DNA of 64,000 nucleotides, from NCBI GenBank assembly GCA_035578905.1, contig JAQJVL010000157.1, forward strand, positions 1,302,001 to 1,366,000, written 5' to 3'. Position 1 is the first letter of the stretch; the number at the start of each line of letters is the position of its first letter. Below the pieces are notes generated by a model. The model searched no databases, had not been told where the DNA came from, and saw nothing but the letters and a program-made list of their open reading frames with translations. This document shows positions 21,480 through 32,535 of this stretch, in pieces. A program made the position numbers and the translations under genes. The stretch comes from Stictocephala bisonia. Lineage: Eukaryota > Arthropoda > Insecta > Hemiptera > Membracidae.

Positions 21480-22040
21480 TCTAACTTGATCAGTTTTTGA
21501 GCTATGGCAAAAAAACATATTTGGGAATCAAGCCGGTAATTTTCAAAGTTTTGATTTTCAGTGTAAATCTCTTAAATCACATTATATTTGGAACATACAA
21601 CATTTAATGGCTCTGCCCCCAAATAAAAAATATGCTCAAAAACCCAAAATTGGGTAATATTAAAAACTAATACACCCAAGTGGGGTGTCAAATTACAGGT
21701 ATTCTTTTACAAATTACAGCTTCACTGTCCCAAAAACCAAAATTCATAGTCATACTGCTTAAGAATCCTGGCGAGACCGTAGGATCTTCCTCACGAGGCG
21801 ACGTGCCGAGATCCATAAATGGGACTGTAGCAGAGTGCCTTGGTGAGGCCACAAACCGAGTTCCACAAAGAGGCTAAAGGTAAACGCGGAAGACCTCCGA
21901 AACGAAATTTTATCAATAACCTAAAAGGTTTGGCAACAACAAACGATCCTCAGGGTCCTATGGGAAACATGAATGCTACCTACCTCTCAGTGTGCAAAAT
22001 TCTACTGAGCGAAGCTCGGTCACTCGGTACTTAAAAATAA
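21480..22040. repeat. Dispersed repeat, copy 1
   Basis: Related to 37960-38585. Shared landmarks are TTTAATGGCTCTGCCC, CTCAAAAACCCAA-ATTGGGT, AATTCATAGTCATACTGCTT, AAGAATCCTGGCGAG, CAGAGTGCCTTGGTGA and GAGCGAAGCTCGGTC. Copy 1 is shorter in its middle part. There are no terminal repeats or coding capacity that would allow classification. Confidence 0.8.
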
Positions 22041-22116
22041 ATCAATGGTATAACGTCAAACATACAAAATAAACATGTTTATTTATTTACAAAATAGCTG
22101 TTATTAATTTACTTAA

Positions 22117-24567
22117 AACCCTGGAACCATACACCTAAAGTTTTGTTACACTAACCGTACACCGGGGTACTGGATGCCCCAAAATTGAAAACACAATATA
22201 AGATGTAAGAATGCATATATTTATATAGAACAAAGTATACTCTTATTCCTGTGGCTCATAAGAGTACTATCAATAATTTGTTTGTAGATAATTATTATAC
22301 AACACTTTATAAAAAAATAAAACACAAATGCTTACATATTTTTACAAATGTTTGCAACAGTTTGGATTTTTTAAATTATACATAATTTTAATTTTTGCAA
22401 TTGTCACAAACTACTGAAGAATGGGTTTTACAGGTGAATTGCCTGCAATCAGCACAATAAATAGTTGTCTTTGTGTCTTTGCTTCGGGGACAGATGTTGC
22501 ACCTTCCGGCTTTCCGATTCATAGGTTCTGGTGGCACTGGCATAGGGACGCGCAGTTGCTCGGCGATAGATGTTCTTATTCCTATTCTTATTGATCTATT
22601 TTCAAGGCGCTCTATCATCCATGGTCTCTTGAGGTCTTCTGCTAACATAAAAAGGAAATTGTTTCTTGACATTGGAATTTGTTTTGAAAGATGCATATTG
22701 TCTCTGTAGATGATGTAATAGTTCAAATTTGCGCTATTCAGTATCCCGTAAAAAATACATAGTGGCCATTGTCTTGTTTTTCTGCTACAGGAGTACTGTG
22801 CCGACATTTGGTCAAGTAAATCAACACCTCCTTTTGTTGAATTATAAAAATGAATAATTTCTGGCAATTTACTATCCTTTTGGAAGCTGAAACCTTGATG
22901 CATGTTTGACAGGAGAAGTACAGTTTTGTTCCTTTTGGGTGCATACGAAACCATTGTCAGCTCTCTGTCAAACAAGAATAAAGATGACTCAGCTGGCCTG
23001 TTTTTTATCATTTCAGGGGGGATATGCGGCTTATTCTTTCGCAATGTACCAACCATTGTAATATTACGATTTTTAAGCATGTCATTGAAGAGAGGTACTG
23101 ATGTAAACCAGTTATCAACCGTAATATTACGATTGGTACCTTGTATAGTTTCTGATAACTTCTCAACAAAATATATTGCTTGGGCCTTACCTTCACTATC
23201 CATTTTTTTACGAGTATATGGTATAGCATTGATCAAATACCCATTGGAGTTGAATAACATAAAAATTTTTACACCATATTTGGCTGGCTTGTTGGGTATG
23301 TACATACTGAATGGACACTTACCCCTGAAGGCTAGAAGCTGTTCATCAATTGTACAGTATGGTCCAGGGGTGTACAGTTCTTTGCAATGTTGTATGAATA
23401 CATCCCACACATCTCTTATTGCCGCAAAAGGATCCAGCTCCTTCCTTGCAGCACGAGTGGTTTTTTCATCAAATCTTAAACTATTAACAAGAGATTCAAA
23501 TCTTCGAAGGGGCGTGACAGTTCTAGTTATTCTAAGCCCCCTTGATACATGCCATAGTGTTTCACCTGAAGTGTGATTTTGTTTTTGTGCTCCAAAATAA
23601 ATGATAAGACCAAGCAAAGCTCTAATTTCAATCACCGATGTTTCTCCAGTACAACTTTGATCATTGTATTTTAATTTTTGAAATGCAATCTCTTTGTTGG
23701 TTTGAACAATTATAGTGTGTATAATAGTATTATCTATAAATAAGTCAAATACCTGTAAAGGATCAGTGATACCCTTAGCCGCTCCCTCTGGTCGAGATCG
23801 GAATAAAATTATATTTCGTCTGGGTGTTCTTCCGGTTCTTGAAGGAGGCTTTGTAGACCACCGGTGTTTATTTTTCCCAACGAGCTGTACTTTATTCAGT
23901 TGTATAACGTAGTTAGATAAAACAGCTACTTCATTATCGTCATTATTCTCTTCTTCTTCTAATTCTTGCAAACTGTTTTGTCCTGAAGTTGAGGGATTAG
24001 GTTCAACAGAACTGCAGTCCTTACTTCCATGTTTCTTCTTTTTTCTAGGTTGTTGATAGTCTTCTTCTTCACTTGGAAAATATTCATCTTCTGTTCCATC
24101 GGGTGAAAATACGTCTCATAAAACATCATCTTCTTCTACAATGTCATTTTCGTTTTCATTATCAGAATTATCTTCGTGAAAGTCTATATTATCAGGTTGA
24201 GATGGACGTAATAATTCATTTAGAATATCGTAATCAGTCTCAAGGTTATCCATTACTAATTACTGTTATATAACTAAAATATTTACAACTTAAACTAATC
24301 ACAAATATACATAAAAATCTGGAAAAACAAATTGTCTACACTACACAAAAAATTACACTAACCGTACACCGGGGCACTGGATGCCCCAAAACCAGTCTGT
24401 AGCAATAATGCGATAGGTTATTGACACGAACTAAATGGCAACTGAAAGATGGTCAAGGACAAGTGAAAGTCACGGAGGTTGGTGACGCTAAGGGTTGCCA
24501 ACACAAAACTATGACAAAATAAAAATACTCTGGGGCACTGAGTGCCCCGGTGTACGGTTCCAGGGTT
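22117..24567 (-). mobile_element. piggyBac-family DNA transposon
   Basis: Terminal inverted repeats start AACCCTGGAACC-TACACC at 22117-22135 and close as its complement at 24549-24567. The flank is TTAA on the left (22113-22116) and TCAA on the right (24568-24571), the piggyBac target with one decayed base. A subterminal block CACTAACCGTACACCGGGG, with ACTGGATGCCCC after it, occurs in the same orientation near both ends (about 22150-22184 and 24355-24392). The single gene inside is a broken transposase. Confidence 0.9.
22388..24253 (-). pseudogene. piggyBac transposase, open except for one early stop codon
   Basis: The natural ATG at 24253 (MDNLETDYDILNELL) leads to an acidic N-terminus that hits TGA at codon 46 (24116-24118). 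From codon 47 to 621 the frame is fully open, but without another ATG until well inside the catalytic domain. It has the DDE_Tnp_1_7 core with TIDEQLLAFRG (D303), TVDNWFTS (D380) and GGVDLLDQM (D478, D481). The spacing matches the family, and a C-terminal Cys/His domain (about 585-619) is complete. A basic stretch RKKKKHG lies near codon 70. All catalytic residues are kept, so the loss may be recent. Read-through or splicing around the stop cannot be excluded. Confidence 0.9.
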
Positions 24568-24571
24568 TCAA

Positions 24572-24834
24572 CCCAACGTTATCCTTTTGGAACAATCTTT
24601 TAGGGGCAGTTTCTACCCTTTAGAAAATGATGAAAATACTTTAGTCGTCCTATTTAAGACCTAAAGAAACAGTGTACAAAATTTCAACTCTCTACCTACA
24701 TGGGAAGTTGGAGAATTAGTGATGAGTGAGTGAGTCAACCAGGGCTTTGCCTTTTACATCTATATACTCGCTCCGCTCGTTGGGGGCTTCGCCCCCAAAC
24801 CCCCTTCTGGTTTAAGCATCAATAGCTAGTCAGG
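24572..24834. other. Repeat-like non-coding stretch
   Basis: It contains GTGTACAAAATTTCAACTCT, CATGGGAAGTTGGAGAAT and GATGAGTGAGTGAGTCAACC. This is related to 26965-27045 (GTGTGCCAAATTTCAAGTTT, TCTGGAAGTTGG, GTGAGTCAGTGAGTTAC). The two may be ends of related repeats. A GC-rich run CGCTCCGCTCGTTGGGGGC sits at about 24770. Confidence 0.5.
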
Positions 24835-25220
24835 TTACGGGTGCTTTCCAATATGATAACGGGTGACTACCAAAGTAGATTATCAGGAGCTTTCCAAGTC
24901 GATCACAAGCTACACAAGACTATTACGGGTGGTTACCAAAGTGGATCATGGAGGACTATAAAAGATCATCATGAAGTCTACCTAAGTGGTTGACGGCCAG
25001 TTAACCTAATCGATAATGGGTGATACCCAAGATGATCACGGATGATTAACCAAGTTGATCACAGGGGGTTCTTAACATGATCACGGGATCTACGCATGTT
25101 GGTCATGGGAGTCTGCCAATGTAGATCACAGAGTCAAACCAAGGTCATCACCGGGGATTGTGTAAATCTATGACTGTGTACAACCGAAGTTGATCACACG
25201 GGCTGGTAAACGAAAAGGTC
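24835..25220. repeat. Decayed tandem array of about 22-23 bp units
   Basis: Roughly 16 imperfect units fit GATCACGGGTGNNTACCAAG. Examples lie at about 24860, 24930, 25042 and 25084. Single units reappear at about 25388-25435. No unit is identical to another, so the array is old. No frame is open across it. Confidence 0.6.
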
Positions 25221-25223
25221 AAC

Positions 25224-26640
25224 GTAAATAGTGTGCAAGGTTTGAAGTATCCAGCCTACTTTAACCATGCTGAAATAGGTTATATTCTAAAACATCACAT
25301 GTTTTTGGAAAAAAATGTCAACTTTACCGACTTTTTGTGAGGTAAAAGTAGTTTATACAGCATGGAGGTATATAACCATTTCCAATATTAAAACGGGTGG
25401 CTACCGAAGATGATCATGAGTGGTTAGCTGGTCAACAGAATGGTAAACGTAAATAGTGTGCAAGGTTTTAAATTTCTAGCTTGTTTTAATCGTGCTTAAA
25501 TGAGAGGATATATTTTTAAAAAATCACATTTTTTTGACAAAAAGCTCAACTTAACCTACTTTTTGTAAGGAAACTGTTGCATATACAGCATATAAGAATA
25601 TAAACATTATTGTAGTAAACGTTATTATGAATAAAACAACTTCAGTTGATGTCTTCTAAACGAAATATTGCAACTAAAGAAAAACTAATACCTCAACAGT
25701 ACACGAAGGCTAGCATTTTCATGTATATTATTTGAATTTTTGTTTATTTTGAAAGGTGAAATATCAAATATAAAAACAGTTAAATAGTCTGTAAGGTTTA
25801 TACTTTCTAACTTATTTTATTCGTACTTAAATTGGAGGAACTATTCTATAAAATTACGTGTTTTTGACAAATCTGAACTTTGCCGACTTTTAGTAAGGAA
25901 ACGGTAGCATATTCCACAAATATTCTTTTTATACACAATCTAATTGTCAGTATAAATATTTCATTTGATGTTAACTAAATATTACAGGTTCAGTAAAACA
26001 AAAACCTCAGCTGTGCAAACAGGTAAACGCTTTCTCGTCAGCCATTTTGAATTTTGTCCAGGTTATGAAATTGCCCAATAAAATGTTATATCATTTTTGC
26101 TAACAGGAAAATAATGGTAAATATTATGTAGGGGTTTAAGTCTATTTTTTTCTTCTTAGCTTAAATTGCTTCTAAAATTAGCTTCTTTTAATCATATTTA
26201 AATTGGAGCAATTATTTTTTTTAAATCACATGTTTTCGACAAAACTCAAATTTACCGACTTATTGGGAAGGAACTATAGTTTGTACCACAAAAATGAGTA
26301 TGGAACTTTTTGTACAGAATATTATTGTTAATTTGAACACTTCGTTTATTCTATCTAAAGTAAATATAACAGCGTCAGTAAAATAAAAACTTCAACTGTG
26401 CAAACAAGTCAGCAGTTTCTCGTCAGCCATTTTGAAATTTTTCTGGGTTATAAAAAGTGCAAAATCTAATTGTAGCATTTTTCTTGACATAAGAGTGAAG
26501 GTAAATAGTGTGTAAGGATTTAAGTGTCTAGCTTATTTTAAGTATGCTTAAATGGGAGGAACTCTTCCAAACAAATCACATGTTTTTGACCAAAATCAAA
26601 TTTCAAAGCAGTTTTGGTAACAAAGTAGTAAATTGAAACT
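25224..26640. repeat. Five decayed tandem units of about 0.2-0.4 kb
   Basis: Related blocks begin near 25224, 25445, 25775, 26110 and 26505. Each runs GTAAATAGTGTGCAAGGTTT, then a TCTAGCTT-TTTTAA part, AATCACATGTTTTTGACAAA and ACTTTACCGACTTTTTGTAA. From the third unit on, a TCAGCCATTTTGAA segment is also present. Spacing grows from 221 to about 400 bp. No protein or RNA gene is recognised. Confidence 0.65.
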
Positions 26641-28040
26641 ATGTGTACGTTCTTAAATTATCATAATACGGCAATAAAACACGAAAAACTAACAAAAATA
26701 GAATTTTTTGAATGGAAAGTGTAATTTGATGATTTTTTGCATAGTTAATTTCAAAAATAAAAAAAAAAACTTATTAACCCAATTGTAGGAAATTTAATTA
26801 CAAATCTTAAGTATTCTGTCAGATTTGCTCTTCAACCAACGGGATGCTCACAATGAAGCCGTAAGTAAAACTGCACACAATTCAAAATTCCCTTACGCCA
26901 TTTTGATTTTTTGGGGGGTTAAAAATTAAATATTTTTCGGAATTTTCCCGTTGGTTGCTCGGTAAAAGCTACAAGTGTGCCAAATTTCAAGTTTCTAGTT
27001 CATCTGGAAGTTGGTTAGAATACGTGAGTCAGTGAGTTACACATGCGGCTATGTAGATATTAGATATATTTAATTTCGTAAGGCAAATCGGTTGTCTCAA
27101 AATTCCAAGCGTTATACTTCACCTACAGCCTTCGGAAATGGATCATTTTAAAGCTCTGATATTGTAGATGGGAAAAATGAAAGCTTTGTGATCCACCCCA
27201 TAAGGGATCCACCCCATTAGCCCTCCAAATTCCCATGTTAATCGTATGGGAAGAACTTTTGTGAGTTTTAATACTGTGGTAATATGCATTAAATATAATA
27301 CATGCATTAAATAAGACAAATACAATATTCCAGCTGTTAATGTGTTACAACCTAATTGACAAGGCCAAACCTTTAAGAAGCTGGTATTCAACTGAAAAAC
27401 CAGTGTTTACACATGGACAAATTTATGTTTGAGTTTTACAAAACTGCTAATAATTCAATATTATACATTAAATATTTAACAGCAACAATTTATTTGCATA
27501 AGAATTGATTTTGCACACTACTTATACTTAATGACTAATTTTAATATTTTCTATTAGCTTTTTAAAAACTACTTTAAATGTATAAAGATTTTTACAATAC
27601 ATTTGAGGTATTTTAATTTCTTTATAACATTGTTCAATAATTATTTGGTCATAAATGTATGCATTACAGTTTGTTAGATTGTATTAAAGACGGTGATTCC
27701 GTATGGTTAACACATGTTGAATATTCAACTATGTGGGAAAACGTTATGGATTTAGTAATAGGTGCATTTTATACGTTTTCTTCATTTGGAACAACAGAGG
27801 GGTTTTTTATGATTATCATAGATTTACACTCTGTATATTTTTTAAATATGTAATTTTTTAATGCCCGTTTTTTTAATGCACATCATATAAGAATGTGACA
27901 GTTGTTTATGAGGACAGTTTGAAGTATTCATGAAAGTTCCAAAAGGATGATAAATGTCATATTTCATAAAGATTAAAACGTTTTCATAATATATTTATTG
28001 TTATCCGAACTACAAATATGCAGATTCAATATTTTGTAAT
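26641..28040. other. AT-rich non-coding stretch
   Basis: No gene recognised. The segment 26880-27060 carries a CCATTTTGATTTTTTGGGG and CAGTGAGTTAC block related to 24640-24760. The 64-codon frame at 27659 has no family features and looks accidental. Confidence 0.45.
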
Positions 28041-29968
28041 TTATACAGAGTGTTTGAAAAGTGTGCGGCAAAACTTCAGAAAATGATTATATAGGTAAAA
28101 ATAAAAAAAGTTCCTATGAAGATGTGCCTTATCTCGCTTAGTTTGGCGTCTGTCTGTCTGTATGTGTGTTTTAAACAAAATGCCACATCTCCTAAACAGT
28201 ATTAGCTGTAGTTTTGAAACTTGACACAAATATTGAACTTTACACTACATAATATACTCTAAAAATATAAACTAATATTTTTCTCAGTTTCAAAATGGCG
28301 GTCGTTTAAAAATTGTATTGATAAATTTCATGAAAGCAGGCACAAAAAATTGTTACGATATCTGATATTTAGCTTAAAAAGAGGTAAATCTTTTGATACC
28401 TCATTTATTAAAATCGGACGGTAAATACCTAAATATGTTATTTTTATGATTATGTGCAAAATGTTTTTGCAACTTTCGTATACTTGTGTCTATTGCCTTG
28501 AACAAAACCCCAAGTAAAGTTTAGCACACAATCATAAGAATTACATTTTCTCAGTTATTTACTGTCCGATTGTAACAAATCAAGTAATAAGAGATTTGCC
28601 TCTTTTTAAGATACATATTGTAGCCTTATTAAAGCTACTATTTATTTTTGATATGTTGAACAAACTTAAATGAGAGATTAAAATAAGAATTGTCCAGTGA
28701 TAAAAATTTTTCTTTATTTATCTTCTTATAAATAAATTCAAATAATAAAATTGGTTTCTTCTTAAAATAGTGATAAAAACGAAAATAATAATCTCTTCTT
28801 TTATTGACTCAATGGAACATAAATAAATTAAAACAACTCTTCCAAAATGATAAATTAAATATCTTCTGACCAGAACCTTTTTTTATTTATTTAACTTTTT
28901 CAATAAATTTCTTTAAACTTTTAAATCAAAAAATTCAAAATTCTAAATTGTATTAAATTGTCTAAAATTTTCTAAATTGAATTTTCTTAAATTTTCTAAA
29001 ATTGTTTTAAAATTGCTTTAAAATTGCCTCCGGGAGATGTAGGCCTGGAGATGGATTAAAAACCTGGAGGTTTCGAATCCAAAATTGACCACAACAAAGC
29101 TCGTCCGGCATTCAAACAATCACTCACACGCGAAATACAGAAAAATTGCCGCAACGGTAAAGGAAAACCGAAACGGTACAAGTCACCGTGTACTCGAAAG
29201 CGGAACAAACGTGGTCACACTCAGAAAGTTATTGGAAAACTGCGCAAACGGCCGCACGCTTCCACCAACGAACTTACCCCCACTTAACTCTAGAAGCTAA
29301 ACCAACCAATTAGAACCCTCTAAACCAGGACATCTGAACAGGTAAGGCTCACCAAACATGTTGCCTTCAGAAAACATGTCGCATGAAATTGACAGGAAAT
29401 TAACAAACGTGAAAATACTGGTTATTTAACTATTTTATATGGGAAAAACTAATTTTTTATTTGAAAGGGGAAGATTCTGAATTTTTCTCAAAACTTGGAG
29501 AATTTATATCTAAAACTTTTGGAAAACAAAACAAACTCCTAAACCTCTCAGTTCTTACAAAATTTAACATTTTCTAAATACAATTTTTCTAATTTAATTA
29601 TAATGCAACAATTAACAATTGTTACAATATTAAGTATCAAGACAATTTATCATTTTTGCTTTGGTTTTCATGAAATTTAGCATTACAATTTTTAAACGGC
29701 TGCTATTTTGAAACGGGTAAAAATATTAGTTTATATTTTTAAGGTATATTAGGTGGTGTAAAGTTCAATATTGGTGTCAAGTTTCAAAACTATAGCTAAT
29801 ACTGTTTAGGAGATGTGGCATTTTTTAAAGAACACGCATAGGCCTATAGACAGACATACGCCAAACTAAGCGAGATAAGGCACGCTTCATTGGAACTTTT
29901 TTGTTGATTTTTACCTATTTAATAATTTTCTGAAGTTTTGCCCCACAATTTTTAAACACCCTGTATAA
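28041..29968. mobile_element. 1.9 kb foldback element with about 300-bp inverted arms
   Basis: Arms 28041-28340 and about 29655-29968 are diverged inverted copies. Paired landmarks are TTATACAG/CTGTATAA at the tips, CTTATCTCGCTTAGTTTGGC with its complement, ATGCCACATCTCCTAAACAG with its complement, and TTTCATGAAA. The 1.3 kb between is AT-rich and has no transposase frame. Inside it, 28364-28618 forms another inverted pair. The tips end in a CAGGGTGTTT-like motif, but no clean target duplication was seen. Confidence 0.75.
28364..28618. repeat. Nested inverted repeat inside the foldback
   Basis: About 28364-28456 pairs with 28519-28618. CTTAAAAAGAGGTAAATC pairs with GATTTGCCTCTTTTTAAG, and ATCGGACGGTAAATA with TATTTACTGTCCGAT. 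The loop is about 60 nt and the arms are diverged. Confidence 0.7.
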
Positions 29969-30477
29969 TAAAATAAACGAATCCATTTAAAACATTGCCC
30001 AAGAATATCATGATAATTTTAGAACCCTAACTATAGAGACCAGAGGTGGGGTGGGTGTTAAGGTGAACTCCAAAAACAAAAATAAACCAATTGTCATACA
30101 AGTATATAATCACTAAATGTTTATTTTCCTCATCTAATATGGTTTAGTTTCACTCTGTTAAACGTGAACAACGCGCAAGTTATCGATAGACAGGCTTTTA
30201 GGATAAGGTTGTTTCACATTCTCTAATGTGGAAAAATTTAAATATGTGAAATGTACTCTATTGTAAGTAGTGTTCAGACAAATCTTTGTAACCACTGTTG
30301 GCACATAAATTAAAGTAAAAGGTTTACCTTATTTTTAAATTGTTGAAATTGCTCTATAACAGTATATTGGGAGGGGGGTGCACCCCGAATACACAACCTT
30401 TGAATACGTTTCAAAAGATAGAGCACTGTTACAGATATTTGTATTTTTAACATTTAAATAATACAAATAATCATCCC
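29969..30477. other. AT-rich non-coding stretch
   Basis: Nothing recognised. A G run (30370-30379) precedes GTGCACCCC. Confidence 0.4.
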
Positions 30478-30483
30478 ACTTAC

Positions 30484-30669
30484 TGCAAGTGTGAGGCTTT
30501 GGTACTTCTCCCTTGAGATAACATCTATCATCAACACATTCTCCTTTATGACAGCATCCATGCCCTTGGACATCAAGGTGTCCGACAGCCAAGGCATATT
30601 ACTTATAACCTGTCTCACCAATGCGCGAAACCTTGTCTTTCCACTTAATTTTCCTTTTATTCTTTTCCT
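30484..30669 (-). CDS. Candidate 186-bp exon of an unidentified host gene
   Basis: On the minus strand an acceptor (TTGTTATATTTACAG) ends at 30670 and a strong donor GTAAGT lies at 30483-30478. Between them are exactly 62 codons in phase 0 with no stop, including GKTRFRALVRQVISNMPWLS and MDAVIKENVLMIDVISREKY. Splice signals, exon length and a protein-like composition all agree. The peptide faintly recalls the N-terminal part of insect cyclic-nucleotide-binding-domain proteins, but that is only an impression. A second minus frame with a Cys-rich stretch overlaps it and is probably accidental. Confidence 0.35.
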
Positions 30670-30683
30670 CTGTAAATATAACA

Positions 30684-31011
30684 ATAAATATTAAGATATT
30701 ACATTTGAAATATTAATTAGGTTAACGAATATTTTAGAGTGAATAAAATATAGAATATCTCTCAGATAGTTACAATTAATTATAAATGTCAAGTTTGTGC
30801 ATGATTGTGTTCAACTAATAAAAAGCATTCGAATGTCTGGATATTGTATTTGTACGATATATCCAAGAATATCAAGAAGATCATGGTATAGTACAATTGT
30901 TATAACCACAGACTCGGAAGTGCACTACTAACCTAAACCAATGAATGCAGTCCGATGAGTCATTCTTGCATGAGTGACCTAATTTGAGGGAATGTTTGTA
31001 AGACGGAGCTC
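30684..31011. other. AT-rich non-coding stretch
   Basis: No gene. It would be intron upstream of the candidate exon if that exon is real. Confidence 0.4.
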
Positions 31012-31094
31012 CCGGAGCCCAAGTCTACCATTATAAAAATTGAACTGTATGATAGAATCTGTTCAATTTTTATAATGGTAGACTTGGACTCCGG
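31012..31094. repeat. 34-bp near-perfect hairpin
   Basis: Arms 31012-31045 and 31061-31094 pair with a single mismatch around a 15-nt loop. The length is in the range of a microRNA precursor, but its near-perfect pairing is more like a recent inverted duplication. Confidence 0.85.
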
Positions 31095-32220
31095 AAGCGG
31101 TGGTAGACGAGGGGCTGAGAAGGTATAAAGGGCGTCCAACAACTGTATAACTGAGAACATTAACTTAATTGCAAAAGCATTTGTTCCTATATAAGAAAGG
31201 TAAACAAGAACGTTAGACAGGAGGGAGAGGGAAGAGTGGCAATAGGGATCAGGATGACACTCTGGAGATTTTATGGACTAACAGTGTATTAATTAAACTA
31301 AGTAAAAACACAATATTCAAATGAATAACCTAACATGAATATAGGGAGAAAATTATACATACCCGTCGGCTATGTGATTGATGTCTTGGGTGCGAATCAG
31401 ACGCGATCATTTTTCTCACGAATTGATCTGATTGAATTTTAAAAATGGTCAAAATGGTGCTAAAACCGTAATTTAAATCGATTCGAAGTTCAACTGTTGT
31501 TATGACATCTCATAGCATCTCTCTAACAATCGTAAATACGTTTTACTTGTTCATATGACTTTGATAAAAAATTGCATAATTTAATTTGTTGTTTGTTTTA
31601 ACGTGTAGGTTAAGTTTTAGAAAACGGTTAATCTTGAAAAGGGCTGGTTCCACAACAGCAGTCATCACAAAGCAAAGACATACTAATATCTAGATAATCT
31701 AAGTAATATTTAAATCTTGGTGGGGCATGAAAGCGGCAAAATAATAAGTTAAGGATAGAGTAGATATTTAAGGTTTTAGAATAAATAGTGATGAAATTTC
31801 AAATTCAAATCGTTGTCTAATTTATTAAACTACTGCATGACTGTATATTTAATACGCAAGCAGAGTTTGTGTTACGCTGAGATCTCAGGAATTACTGGAC
31901 CGATTTTTTGTGATTGAGGTGTCTCGATCTTTAGGTTCCACGAATATATTTTTTTATGAATAAAAGAAGAAGAGGGCAAGAAATAGTCCTAAGTTAGAGG
32001 AATCATCCTTTACATTTTCAGTAGGCCATATGTTATTTTTTTAGAGTAGAGTATTGTTCAGGTGACAAATTTTTTGTTTGTAAACAGATTGCAACTTAAA
32101 AACTACAAGCATTTTAACCTTAAACCAATTTGGAGTCCTCATTGATATACAAATGGACACTATTTTATTACGTTTTACTATTTTTATTTTATTGTTTTGT
32201 TAATTTTGTTATTGTCTTTA
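31095..32220. other. AT-rich non-coding stretch
   Basis: No gene recognised. The final 40 bases are pyrimidine-rich and end TTTATTTCAG, a plausible acceptor for the OTU-like relic. Confidence 0.4.
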
Positions 32221-32535
32221 TTTCAGGTATGCAAAACGTTATAGAGATAGTTGGTGATGGCAATTGCCTGTTCTGCGTTGTGTATATGTGTGTGTTTTTC
32301 CCCCATCAAGATAGCCACAGTGAAATTAGGCTGCGCTGCGAGTTGTTGAAATTTTATTTGTAATGAATGGCATAACTATGAAAATTTTACTGTTGGTGAT
32401 CAGTCATAACCTAGAACAAAGTGCTGATAACTACAAACAGTTAATGTCACGAGATGGTGAGTATATTTGAAATGCTGATCTAATATACTATACTGAAATG
32501 CTGATGTATTGTACTGTCTATTCTCGATCCAACAG
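32221..32535 (+). pseudogene. OTU-type cysteine protease-like relic
   Basis: The frame reads NVIEIVGDGNCLFCVVYMCV, then HSEIRLRCELLKF. It shifts to CNEWHNYENFTVGDQS and continues after a stop as NLEQSADNYKQLMSRDGEY and ADLIYYTEMLMYCTVYS. DGNCLF is the catalytic Asp/Cys box of OTU proteases, and the later Y-x2-LMSRDGEYG-type text is the usual OTU middle. At least two stops and one frameshift are present; the C-terminal catalytic His was not found. OTU domains occur in host deubiquitinases and inside several transposable elements. With no complete neighbour, the source is unclear. Confidence 0.65.

Noticed and set aside
30335..30592. Cys-rich peptide HGCCHKGECVDDRCYLKG as a secreted small protein
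   Set aside because: It overlaps the better supported candidate exon in another frame and has no signal peptide or matching splice phase.
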